In this document: piece after piece, positions 7,964-16,052 of the stretch
Layout: every line of letters starts with the position of its first letter
Numbering within the stretch: the stretch's first letter is position 1
Assembly: GCF_001518015.1 (NCBI RefSeq)
Contig: NZ_LPUY01000065.1
Location: 1 to 64,000 of the forward strand
Direction of reading: 5' to 3'
Source of the DNA: Tritonibacter horizontis
GTDB lineage: Bacteria; Pseudomonadota; Alphaproteobacteria; Rhodobacterales; Rhodobacteraceae
DNA: 64,000 nucleotides
Notes under the pieces: generated by a model
What the model was told of the DNA's origin: nothing
The model's input: the letters and a program-made list of their open reading frames with translations, nothing else
The model's database searches: none
Made by a program: the position numbers and the translations under genes

Positions 7964-9235
7964 ATGCCTGCCCTTTGCCGTGATTGCCTGCATCGCTTTG
8001 AGCCGCCCGCTGCGCCTTCCCCGCGCCAGCGCTGTCCGGCCTGCCGCAGCATGCGACTGAAGACTCATCCAGAACTCTTCTCCCTGACCATCGCGCATAT
8101 GGATTGCGACGCCTTCTATGCCAGCGTCGAAAAGCGGGACAATCCCGAACTTGCGGACAAACCTGTCATCATCGGTGGCGGCCACCGGGGCGTCGTGTCC
8201 ACCGCGTGTTATATTGCGCGCATTCGTGGCGTCCGCTCTGCCATGCCGATGTTTCAGGCGCTGAAGCTCTGCCCGGATGCGGTTGTGATCAAACCGCGCA
8301 TGGATGCCTATGTGGAAACCAGCCGCGCGATCCGCAAGATGATGGATGAGCTGACGCCCGAGGTTGAACCGCTGTCACTGGACGAAGCCTTCATGGACCT
8401 TTCTGGCACAGAACGGCTGCACGGGGCCCCGCCTGCGGTGATGCTCGCCCGGCTGGTCAAACGCATGAAGGACGAACAGGGCGTCACCGGATCCATTGGC
8501 CTCAGCCACAACAAGTTTCTCGCCAAGGTGGCATCGGATCTGGACAAGCCGCGCGGTTTTTCGGTGATCGGCGCTGCCGACACCGCCGATTTCCTGCGCG
8601 ACAAACCCGTGCGGCTGATCTGGGGGATTGGCCCGGCCGCCCAGACGGCCCTGGATGCGGCTGGGATCCGCACATTCACCGACCTGCTGCGCTGGGACCG
8701 ACGGGACCTGCACAACCGGTTCGGAAGCATGGGCGATCGTCTCTGGCATTTGGCGCGGGGCGAAGACCGGCGGAAGGTCTCGGGTCGCGCGCCGGTCAAA
8801 TCAATCTCGAAGGAGACAACCTTTTTCGAGGATACCATGCATATGGACGTTCTGGATGGGCATCTCTGGCGGCTGGCGGAACAGGTTTCCGACCGGGCAA
8901 AGGCAAAACAACTGGCGGGGCGCATCGTCACACTGAAGCTGAAACGCGCCAATCACAGCGCCCTGACGCGGCGCCACTCCCTGTCCGGCCCGACCCAAAT
9001 CGCGGATCAGATCTATCGCACCGCCCGAAGCCTGCTGGATCAGGCCGTGACCCAGGGTCCGTTTCGCTTGCTGGGCTGCGGCATCAGCGACCTGGTCCCC
9101 GAGGCACAGGCCGATCTGACGGGTGATCTGCTGGACCCCAATGCTGCGAAACGTGCCAGCGCCGAGCGCGCCGCAGATGACATTCGCAAACGCTTTGGCA
9201 AAGCGGCGATCCTGAAAGGCCGCGCATTGCGGTGA
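7964..9235 (+). CDS. dinB: DNA polymerase IV (Y-family translesion polymerase)
   Basis: Error-prone polymerase for bypass of damaged bases. Catalytic acidic motifs are clear: HMDCDAFYASVE and SLDEAFMDLSG; the helix-hairpin-helix (IWGIGPAAQTAL) and little-finger region follow. The 423-residue protein carries an extra N-terminal segment of about 40 residues with CRDC and CPAC pairs, resembling a zinc ribbon, ahead of the polymerase core. An in-frame start at 7868 would add 32 unconvincing residues; the ATG at 7964 is preferred although its ribosome-binding site is weak. I saw no clear alphaproteobacterial SOS box (GTTC-N7-GTTC) upstream. Confidence 0.93.
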   Translation: MPALCRDCLHRFEPPAAPSPRQRCPACRSMRLKTHPELFSLTIAHMDCDAFYASVEKRDNPELADKPVIIGGGHRGVVSTACYIARIRGVRSAMPMFQALKLCPDAVVIKPRMDAYVETSRAIRKMMDELTPEVEPLSLDEAFMDLSGTERLHGAPPAVMLARLVKRMKDEQGVTGSIGLSHNKFLAKVASDLDKPRGFSVIGAADTADFLRDKPVRLIWGIGPAAQTALDAAGIRTFTDLLRWDRRDLHNRFGSMGDRLWHLARGEDRRKVSGRAPVKSISKETTFFEDTMHMDVLDGHLWRLAEQVSDRAKAKQLAGRIVTLKLKRANHSALTRRHSLSGPTQIADQIYRTARSLLDQAVTQGPFRLLGCGISDLVPEAQADLTGDLLDPNAAKRASAERAADDIRKRFGKAAILKGRALR

Positions 9236-9245
9236 GTGCCGGAAT

Positions 9246-10106
9246 TTACTCTGCCGCCATCGGCTGACATTCCGAGCCCTGATCCGCAATATCGCGCAAT
9301 GCCCGTGTCAGCCGCCCGCGCACCGCCTCGAATTGTTCGTTCGGCGTGATATTGGCTTCATCCATATAGAGCGACCGGTCGATTTCGACCTGAATGGCAT
9401 GCTGTCCGCGCGACGGGCGGCCATAAGTCTGCGTGATATAGGCCCCCGCGAAGGGCGAATTGCGCGCCACCCGGAAGCCTGCAGCGGCAAAGGCGGCCTC
9501 GACCCGATCCATGACCTTGCGGTCCGCCGCTGCGCCAAACCGGTCGCCCAGCACGATCTCGGGGCGCTGCGCGCGATGCATCGCGACGCCTTCGACAGCC
9601 TCATGCGGCATGGAGTGGCAATCAATCAGGATCGTTTCGCCGAATCGGCTGCGGGAGGCATCCAGCAAGCGTTGCAGCGCCGCATGATAGGGCTGCCAGT
9701 AGTTTTCGATTCGCGCCCGCGCCTCCGCCAGCGAAAGTTTTCCACGGTAAATCGTCCGTCCATTGGAAACCACGCGGGGAATCACTCCCAGGCCAGAGGC
9801 GACTCGCGGGTTCTGGCCACGTCGCTTCACCCCGTCGATCAACGCCGGATCCAATTCCTCGCAAGATCGGTTGAAATCCACAAATGCGCGGGGCACCCGG
9901 GCCGTTAACATCGGCATGCCAAGATCCGGCGCCGCTGAAAACAAGGCGTCGACAAAGGCATCTTCGCTGCTTCGCAAGCGTTTTGGGTCAAGAATCGACT
10001 GTTCCACAAAAGCTTTTGGGTAATCTGCGCCGCTATGTGGCGACGCAATCACCACCGACGATTGCCACTCCTGTGGCATCTCGATTGAATATGCCTGCGC
10101 TGACAT
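9246..10106 (-). CDS. N-formylglutamate amidohydrolase
   Basis: Member of the FGase (HutG-like) zinc-hydrolase family that releases formate from N-formyl-L-glutamate, classically the last step of histidine degradation. Family features: VVIASPHSGADYP near the start, PRAFVDFNRSCEELDP, and ILIDCHSMPHEA carrying metal-ligand-like His/Asp residues. It is 286 residues from the ATG at 10106, which has a GGGAGGG ribosome-binding site; a 43-residue longer frame is not credible. No other hut gene is nearby, so a general N-formyl amino acid or related substrate is possible. It converges on dinB with a 10-bp gap. Confidence 0.88.
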   Translation of the reverse strand: MSAQAYSIEMPQEWQSSVVIASPHSGADYPKAFVEQSILDPKRLRSSEDAFVDALFSAAPDLGMPMLTARVPRAFVDFNRSCEELDPALIDGVKRRGQNPRVASGLGVIPRVVSNGRTIYRGKLSLAEARARIENYWQPYHAALQRLLDASRSRFGETILIDCHSMPHEAVEGVAMHRAQRPEIVLGDRFGAAADRKVMDRVEAAFAAAGFRVARNSPFAGAYITQTYGRPSRGQHAIQVEIDRSLYMDEANITPNEQFEAVRGRLTRALRDIADQGSECQPMAAE

Positions 10107-10263
10107 ATGTGTTCCACCCTCCCGCGTGATGCCCTCAGCATAGAGTTTATATTTCTGTGGCAAAAGCTCTTGCGCCCACAATCGACTCCTTTTATAGACC
10201 CCTTCACCGACGCGAAGCGATGTGCCAATCGGCACGACAAAGTCGTTTTGATGTTGGCATCAT

Positions 10264-10338
10264 GGGCGGTTAGCTCAGCGGTAGAGCACTTCGTTGACAT
10301 CGAAGGGGTCACAAGTTCGATCCTTGTACCGCCCACCA
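10264..10338 (+). tRNA. tRNA-Val(GAC)
   Basis: Acceptor GGGCGGT pairs with ACCGCCC. The D arm is GCTCAGCGGTAGAGC, the anticodon loop TTGACAT with GAC, the T arm carries GTTCGAT, and the CCA end is encoded (10336-10338). It reads GUC/GUU valine codons. Confidence 0.97.
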
Positions 10339-10421
10339 TGATTTCGCAGGTCTGAACCAGGTTGGTTCTGACGCCCCGCTAACCCAGGCGCTGGTTCGCG
10401 CCGCAGAAAAGGAGAGAGGCC

Positions 10422-10547
10422 ATGAAGGTCAAGAATTCGCTCCGCTCGCTGAAGAACCGGCACCGTGATTGCCGGATCGTGCGTCGCAAAGGTCGCGTTT
10501 ACGTGATCAACAAGACCCAGCCGCGCTTCAAAGCTCGCCAGGGCTGA
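10422..10547 (+). CDS. rpmJ: 50S ribosomal protein L36, zinc-free (C-) form
   Basis: A 41-residue ribosomal protein starting [14 protein letters not shown] and ending FKARQG, with a strong GGAGAG site just upstream. Classical L36 binds zinc through three Cys and one His. Only one cysteine (RDCRIV) is present here, and the second Cys pair is replaced (VINK), so this is the zinc-independent type resembling E. coli YkgO. It follows tRNA-Val and has its own terminator. Ribosomes using this form do not tie up zinc. Confidence 0.95.
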   Translation: MKVKNSLRSLKNRHRDCRIVRRKGRVYVINKTQPRFKARQG

Positions 10548-10580
10548 AGACTGCAGCAAACTGCCTCGCAAGAGGGTTTG

Positions 10581-10609
10581 AAAAACCGCATCTCAGGATG
10601 CGGTTTTTT
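10581..10609 (+). terminator. Rho-independent terminator of rpmJ
   Basis: AAAAACCGCATC pairs with GATGCGGTTTTT over a TCAG loop and runs into a T-tract. The A-rich 5' side makes it potentially bidirectional. Confidence 0.93.
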
Positions 10610-10682
10610 TGTGTTTGTGCCACCGATCAGCGTGCCTCTGCCGAAATCACACAATTCCGACAGATATAGTAGGTTACCCCCT

Positions 10683-10702
10683 TACATTCTTCCCACAATG
10701 TA
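10683..10702. promoter_or_regulatory. Operator-like inverted repeat upstream of the iron-binding protein gene
   Basis: TACATT and AATGTA form a perfect inverted repeat around the spacer CTTCCCAC, 76 bp before the fbpA-like ATG. This is a likely place for an iron-responsive regulator, but the sequence does not match the Fur 7-1-7 or the Irr (TTAGAA..TTCTAA) consensus, so no regulator is assigned. Confidence 0.4.
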
Positions 10703-10778
10703 GTAATTGACTAAACGACTTGGGTTTAGCGCAAAGCGGCGTCCCAGGGCCTGCGACAACCATAGGGATGGAACGTTC

Positions 10779-11789
10779 ATGAAAGCCACTATTCTTGCCA
10801 CAGCAATCACCACCAGCCTCGCAACGACGGCCGTTGCCGATGGGGTGGTCAATCTCTATTCCTCTCGTCACTACGACACCGATGAGCGCCTCTACAGCGA
10901 TTTTGAAGAGGCAACCGGGATCACCATCAACCGGATCGAAGGCAATGCGGACGAGCTGATCGCACGCATGGAAGCCGAAGGAGCGAACTCCCCTGCTGAT
11001 GTGCTGATCACTGTCGACACCTCGCGGCTGGCACGCGCCAAGAACGCCGGTATTCTGCAATCCATCGACAGCGATGTGCTGGAAGACAAGATCCCGTCCA
11101 ACCTGCAGGACACCGACAACCAATGGTTCGGTTTTTCCCAGCGCGCACGGATCATTTTCTATGCCAAGGACAGCGTCGACACGCCGCCCGCGACCTATCT
11201 TGACCTCGCCGACCCGGCTTATAAAGGCAAGGTCTGCATCCGGTCCTCGACCAACACCTACAACCAGACGCTGCTCGCCTCGATCGTGACAAACCACGGC
11301 GAAGACGCGGCGGCAGACTGGGCCGAAGGCGTCGTGGCGAACATGGCACGCGCGCCTCAGGGTGGTGATACCGATCAATTGCGCGGTCTGGTGTCTGGCG
11401 AATGCGAAATCGCTGTCTCCAACAGCTACTATTTTGCCCGCGCCCTGCGCACAGACGTCAAGGGCGTCTCGGCAGACATCGACAAGATCGGCTGGGTCTT
11501 CCCCGCGCAGGACGCTGAAGGCGCACATATGAACCTGTCCGGAGCCGGTGTGGCCGCACATGCCCCCAACCGCGACAACGCCATTGCGTTCCTGGAATAT
11601 CTGGCCTCCGAACAGGCTCAGAAATACTTCTCCAGCGGCAATGATGAGTTCCCGGCCGTTGCAGATGTCGAACTGGCCGACAACGTCGCCAAACTGGGTC
11701 AATTCAAGGCAGATGGGGTCGATCTGGCAACCGTGGCAGAGAATATCCCCACAGCGCAAAAGATCTTTAACGCTGCCGGTTGGGAATAA
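10779..11789 (+). CDS. Fe(3+) ABC transporter substrate-binding protein
   Basis: Periplasmic ferric-ion binding protein of the FbpA/FutA family (extracellular solute-binding family 1). The N-terminus is a classical signal peptide (MKATILATAITTSLA..., cleavage about AVA-DG). The mature protein starts VVNLYSSRHYDTDERLYSDFEEATGI, typical of the family. The paired tyrosines in SNSYYFAR are the expected iron ligands. Length is 336 residues from the ATG at 10779; the longer frame is non-coding leader. Its partner permease is 1.2 kb away on the other strand, and no ATPase gene is in the window, so the importer must use a component encoded elsewhere. Confidence 0.92.
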   Translation: MKATILATAITTSLATTAVADGVVNLYSSRHYDTDERLYSDFEEATGITINRIEGNADELIARMEAEGANSPADVLITVDTSRLARAKNAGILQSIDSDVLEDKIPSNLQDTDNQWFGFSQRARIIFYAKDSVDTPPATYLDLADPAYKGKVCIRSSTNTYNQTLLASIVTNHGEDAAADWAEGVVANMARAPQGGDTDQLRGLVSGECEIAVSNSYYFARALRTDVKGVSADIDKIGWVFPAQDAEGAHMNLSGAGVAAHAPNRDNAIAFLEYLASEQAQKYFSSGNDEFPAVADVELADNVAKLGQFKADGVDLATVAENIPTAQKIFNAAGWE

Positions 11790-11822
11790 CCAAACCGCCC
11801 TTACCGGGGTATCAGGATTTCG

Positions 11823-11851
11823 ACAGGCGCAGTTTCGACTGCGCCTGTTTT
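11823..11851 (+). terminator. Rho-independent terminator after the iron-binding protein gene
   Basis: ACAGGCGCAGT pairs with ACTGCGCCTGT across a TTCG tetraloop, followed by TTTT. It separates this gene from the downstream CobW-type gene. Confidence 0.9.
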
Positions 11852-12140
11852 CGTAAGGAATTGGCCGTTGTTCCGACTCGGTTCCGGGTGGTGGGACCTG
11901 GCGCTATGTCCAGATGGGAAAATATCAATTGCCACACAATTGGAATTTTTCCGGTGAATCAAGCCTCAAGCATCCAGAGGGCATCCGCGCCGCCACGCGC
12001 ACCGGATGTTTGTCTGGACCGGCCCGCCGACACCCCCTATAGAGTCGCGCCAAGCACACCATAGAGTTTGCACATCATCCAACCGGGAGCGCGGCCACCA
12101 TGCCGAATGCAATGCACGCGATGCGCGGGGGCTTGTCCTG
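11852..12140 (+). other. Gene-free spacer with an AT-rich imperfect inverted repeat
   Basis: No coding potential is evident. At 11917-11952 an AT-rich imperfect inverted repeat pairs GGAAAA with TTTTTCC around two CAATTG copies (11926-11931 and 11937-11942), which may be the regulatory region of the following GTPase gene. I saw no riboswitch or Zur-like box here. Confidence 0.3.
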
Positions 12141-13004
12141 ATGCGCGTCCCAGTCACAATTGTCAGCGGCTATCTGGGTGCCGGGAAAACGACCCTCATC
12201 AATCGACTATTGCGCGAGGACCATGGCCTGCACCTGACGGTGCTGGTCAATGATTTTGGCGCGATCAATATTGATGCCGCGCTGATCGCGGGCTCGAATG
12301 TCGAAAGCGTGGCCCTGGCCAATGGCTGCGTCTGCTGCTCGCTGAGTGATGACCTGGCACAGAGCATCAATCAGGCCCTGACAGGCGATATCAGGCCGGA
12401 TCACATCGTGATCGAGGCAAGCGGCGTCGCCGACCCGGTCGCCATCGCCAATGTCCTGTTGGAGGATCGTCGCCTCAGCTACTCCGGGGTGGTCACCGTC
12501 GTCGACAGCTGCAATGTGGATCGGCTTCTTTGCGACCCTGTCCTGCAGTCACAGGTTACGCAGCAGATCCGGGCCGCCGATATCGTCCTGATCAGCAAGC
12601 TGGAGGCCGCACCAAGCGAGGCATTGCTTGCCCAACTGCGGCAGTGCGGCGCCCGCGCGCCGACCTCCCTGAATGATATTTCGCTCTCCCAGATGCTGTT
12701 CGACATCGTGCCCTTGCCACGCGACGCCACCCCGGTTCCCCATCCGGGCTATGTCAGCTGGCAACACCGCAGCACCCGCGTTCTTGACCGGCGCGCATTG
12801 GGCGACAAACTGGCCGCGCGCCCCGAAGGGCTCTACCGGATGAAGGGCTTTGTGCTGACCTCGGGCGGTGCCTATGAACTGCATATCGTCGGGCGCCATG
12901 TCGAAGCGCGTCGCTGCGAGGCAGAGGAAACCCTGCTCGTGGGTCTGGGTCCGGAAAAGCGGATCAGCCGGGATCAGATCGAGGCCTGGTGGAGCGGGGC
13001 CTGA
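12141..13004 (+). CDS. CobW/COG0523 family GTP-binding protein
   Basis: G3E-family metallochaperone-like GTPase. The P-loop is GYLGAGKTT near residue 10, the metal-binding CxCC motif appears in NGCVCCSL, and switch/base motifs appear in EASGVADP and ISKLE. The 287-residue protein has a CobW C-terminal domain (FVLTSGGAYELHIVGRH). The start at 12141 begins just before the first beta strand; an upstream frame from 12006 lacks conservation. It lies between the ferric-binding protein gene and the convergent permease gene, which suggests metal homeostasis, but the metal is unknown. Confidence 0.88.
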   Translation: MRVPVTIVSGYLGAGKTTLINRLLREDHGLHLTVLVNDFGAINIDAALIAGSNVESVALANGCVCCSLSDDLAQSINQALTGDIRPDHIVIEASGVADPVAIANVLLEDRRLSYSGVVTVVDSCNVDRLLCDPVLQSQVTQQIRAADIVLISKLEAAPSEALLAQLRQCGARAPTSLNDISLSQMLFDIVPLPRDATPVPHPGYVSWQHRSTRVLDRRALGDKLAARPEGLYRMKGFVLTSGGAYELHIVGRHVEARRCEAEETLLVGLGPEKRISRDQIEAWWSGA

Positions 13005-13011
13005 GGTCGCC

Positions 13012-14691
13012 TCAGCGCCGTAGCCCCACCTGACGACAGATCAGGATGACCGGCAGCAGTCCCACAGCCATGATCACCAGCGACGGAACTGCCGCACCTT
13101 CCAACCGCTCGTCCGCGGCCAGTCGGTGGGCCTGCACCGCCAAAGTGTCAAAGTTGAAGGGGCGCATGATCAGCGTCGCCGGCAGTTCCTTCATCACATC
13201 GACAAAGACAATCAACAGCGCCGTCAGCAGGCTGGGTGTCAGGATTGGCAGATGCACCCGGCGCAGCATGCCCAGTGGGCTCTGCCCGAGTGACCGCGCT
13301 GCCGCATCCATATTGGCATGGACCGTAGCCTGCCCGCCCTCATAGGCCCCAAGCGCTGCGGCCATGAACCGGACAAGATAGGCCATCACCAGCAACCAGA
13401 TCGAACCAGTCACCAACAGGCCAGTGCGAAGACCAAACCGGGCCTGCATCCACGCATCCAGCGCATTGTCAAAGGCCGCAAAAGGCACCATCAACCCCAC
13501 CGCGATCACCCCGCCCGGCACCGCATAGCCCAGCCGCGAGAAATAGGCCGCGGCGCTGGAGGTCCGACCGGGGCGCAGCCGCTGGTAAAAGCCAAGGCAG
13601 ATCGCCGCCACAAGCGTCAGCCCGGCCGCGACACTGGCAAGGGTGACGGAGTTGCTCAGGAACGCGATATAGCGACGGCTCAGCAGGTCCTGTTCCGACT
13701 GCAGCCCCATCAGGGACAGGCTGACCAGCGGGATTACGAACCCCAGCACCACCGGCAGGCAGCACAACACCATCGCCGCCACCGCCCGGCCACCGGACAA
13801 CTCTGTCGGGGGCATGGTTGTTTGCTGTTTCCCGGCATGGTGATAGCGGGCCTTGCCCCGGCTCGCCCGTTCGGCCACGGCCAGCAACAGCGCAAACCCA
13901 AGCAGGCAAAGCGCCAATTGTGCCGCACCGGACCGGTCCCCGATCGAAAACCAGCTGGTGTAGATTCCGGTGGCAAAGGTCTGCACCCCGAAATAGGCAA
14001 CCGTACCATAGTCCGCGATGGTCTCCATCACTGCGAGCAACACGCCGGATGCCACGGCCGGACGCGCCATCGGCAGGCTCACCCGCCAGAAGGCGCGCCA
14101 AGAGTTGTCGCCAAGCGCCCGCGCAGCCAGAAACGCGCTGGCGCTCTGTTGAAGAAACGCGGCACGGGCCAACAGATAGACATACGGGTAAAGAACCAGC
14201 ACCAGCATCGCCGCCGCCCCGCCCAGAGACCGGATTTCAGGGAACCAATAGTCTCGCGGTCCCCAACCCGTCACATCACGCAGCGTCGATTGCACGATCC
14301 CTGGATGGTCCAGCAGGAACGTATAGGCATAGGCCAGCACATAGGCGGGAAAGGCCAGCGGCAGCACCAGTGCGATCTCGAAGATCCGGACTCCGGGAAA
14401 GCGGGTCATGGTGACAATCCACGCGGCCCCGACACCAATCGCAAAGGTGCCGACAGACACCAGCGCCACCAGATAGAGCGTCGTCAGCGCATATCTCGGC
14501 AGCACTGTCCGGGCGAGATGCGTGATCGTTTCGGCCCCGCCGGACAGGGCCGCAATCGCCACCGCCACCATCGGCAGCAGGCAGGCCAGCGCGACGAACC
14601 ATGCCACCGACGCAAAACCACGTGCGCCTCTGGCACGCGCGGCTTTGATGCGGTGGGGGGCACGCGGCCGGGTCGGAGTTGCGTCTGTCAT
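13012..14691 (-). CDS. Iron ABC transporter permease (fused double permease, FbpB type)
   Basis: Integral membrane protein of 559 residues with two tandem BPD-type permease units, each of about six helices, as in FbpB/SfuB. The EAA-type loops are visible in ALGDNSWRAFWRVSLPMARPA (first half) and SLGQSPLGMLRRVHLPILTPS (second half), the docking sites for the ATPase. A basic N-terminus precedes the first helix. It is convergent with the CobW-type gene and encoded opposite to the binding-protein gene. No fbpC-type ATPase lies in this window. Confidence 0.9.
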   Translation of the reverse strand: MTDATPTRPRAPHRIKAARARGARGFASVAWFVALACLLPMVAVAIAALSGGAETITHLARTVLPRYALTTLYLVALVSVGTFAIGVGAAWIVTMTRFPGVRIFEIALVLPLAFPAYVLAYAYTFLLDHPGIVQSTLRDVTGWGPRDYWFPEIRSLGGAAAMLVLVLYPYVYLLARAAFLQQSASAFLAARALGDNSWRAFWRVSLPMARPAVASGVLLAVMETIADYGTVAYFGVQTFATGIYTSWFSIGDRSGAAQLALCLLGFALLLAVAERASRGKARYHHAGKQQTTMPPTELSGGRAVAAMVLCCLPVVLGFVIPLVSLSLMGLQSEQDLLSRRYIAFLSNSVTLASVAAGLTLVAAICLGFYQRLRPGRTSSAAAYFSRLGYAVPGGVIAVGLMVPFAAFDNALDAWMQARFGLRTGLLVTGSIWLLVMAYLVRFMAAALGAYEGGQATVHANMDAAARSLGQSPLGMLRRVHLPILTPSLLTALLIVFVDVMKELPATLIMRPFNFDTLAVQAHRLAADERLEGAAVPSLVIMAVGLLPVILICRQVGLRR

Positions 14692-14817
14692 CTATCCTGC
14701 CTTCAACAGTGCCGGTCCTGTTTCAAGCATTTTTGTCGGAAACTCCAGCGCGAAACCGCTGCGGCCCAGAGCGGGCAGCAGCGGCACAGCAACGCCCCCA
14801 AGGACAAGACCCCGGGG

Positions 14818-16035
14818 TCAGTCGTATTTGCGTTGATCCTCGATCACCAGCCCGTCCTTGGGCAGACTGCCGGGCGGGACGATATTCACCGCGCCCTTGA
14901 GTTTCAGCAAATCAGCGACAGATCGGGCAAAGCTGACCTCGTCCCCGCCGTCGGCCTCGATCTGCACGGTCATCACGTCCATTTCCCCCTCGCGGGCAGC
15001 AATAACGCGCGCTTTGACGATCTCATCGTGTTTCGCCACAAGGGCCGCGACCTGTTCCGGGCGCACGAACATGCCCTTGATCTTGGTGGTTTGATCCGCC
15101 CGGCCCATCCAGCCCTTGATCCGGAGGTTCGTCCGTCCACAGGGGCTTTCTCCCGGCATCACGGCCGATAGATCGCCGGTGGCAAACCGGATCAGCGGGT
15201 AGTCACGGTTGAGACTGGTGACAACAACCTCCCCCACCTCTCCCGGGGCAACTGGAGTGCCGGTCCCCGGTGTGACGATCTCGACGATGACATGTTCATC
15301 GACAATCATCCCCTCCATTGCAGGGGTCTCGTAGGCGATGTTCCCAAGATCGGCTGTGGCGTAGCATTGCAGGCAGGAAATGCCGCGATCCGCGTAATCC
15401 TTTCGCAAGGAAGGAAATAATGCACCGCCCCCGACAACAGCCTTGCGAAACCCGAGGGTGACGCCCATCGCCTCTGCCTTGTCGAGGATCACTTTCAAAT
15501 AGTCGGGTGTCCCCGCATAGGCTGTCGCGCCAACATCGCGCGCGGCTGTGACCTGAAGTTCGGTCTGACCGGTTCCGGCCGGCAAAACCGCCGCCCCGAC
15601 GGTGCGCGCACCACTTTCAAAGATCATTCCGGCAGGCGTCAGATGGTAGCCGAAACAGTTTTGCACGACATCACCCGGTCCGACCCCTGCCGCGTGCAAG
15701 AACCGCCCCATGCGCCACCAGTCATGATCCACTCCGCCCGGTTCGTAAATCGGACCAGGCGACTGAAAGATATGAGCAAAACCATGCGCCGGCTTGAGAG
15801 TGAAGCCGCCGAAGGGGGGGTGAGCAGCCTGCGCCGCACTCAGGTCTGCCTTGCGCAGTACCGGCAAGGTGGCCAGATCGGCGACGGTCCGGATCGCAGC
15901 GGCGTCGGCATCTGCCAGCAACGCAGCAAAACCGGGCGCGGATTTCGCGCGCGCGATCTGTTCCGGCAGACGCTCGGCCAGATCTGCGGCACGGGCGTCG
16001 ACGCTGCGCGTTTCCAATGCATCAAAATATGTCAT
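14818..16035 (-). CDS. Phenylacetate-CoA ligase-like AMP-binding protein
   Basis: Adenylate-forming acyl/aryl-CoA ligase of the PaaK family (405 residues, shorter than fatty acyl-CoA ligases). Visible features include LPVLRKADL, the SPGPIYEPGG phosphate-loop region, AYAGTPDYL, LQCYATADLG, EVGEVVVTSLNRDYPLIRFATGDLS and a C-terminal mobile domain with the catalytic-lysine region (PKDGLVIEDQRKY). The start at 16035 has GAGGG at good spacing and clears the upstream gene by 17 bp. It is the last gene of the LivF-containing block and probably activates the imported acid to its CoA thioester. The substrate cannot be read. Confidence 0.87.
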   Translation of the reverse strand: MTYFDALETRSVDARAADLAERLPEQIARAKSAPGFAALLADADAAAIRTVADLATLPVLRKADLSAAQAAHPPFGGFTLKPAHGFAHIFQSPGPIYEPGGVDHDWWRMGRFLHAAGVGPGDVVQNCFGYHLTPAGMIFESGARTVGAAVLPAGTGQTELQVTAARDVGATAYAGTPDYLKVILDKAEAMGVTLGFRKAVVGGGALFPSLRKDYADRGISCLQCYATADLGNIAYETPAMEGMIVDEHVIVEIVTPGTGTPVAPGEVGEVVVTSLNRDYPLIRFATGDLSAVMPGESPCGRTNLRIKGWMGRADQTTKIKGMFVRPEQVAALVAKHDEIVKARVIAAREGEMDVMTVQIEADGGDEVSFARSVADLLKLKGAVNIVPPGSLPKDGLVIEDQRKYD

Positions 16036-16052
16036 GACTTTACCCTCTTGCC

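Noticed and set aside
11852-12140. Cobalamin riboswitch or Zur box before the CobW-type gene
   Set aside because: No B12-box-like conserved sequence and no TTATAAC-type palindrome were found; only an AT-rich imperfect inverted repeat.
13318-15171. Open frame of 617 codons on the + strand
   Set aside because: Opposite the iron permease and PaaK-like genes; the His/Arg/Gln-rich translation is a shadow.
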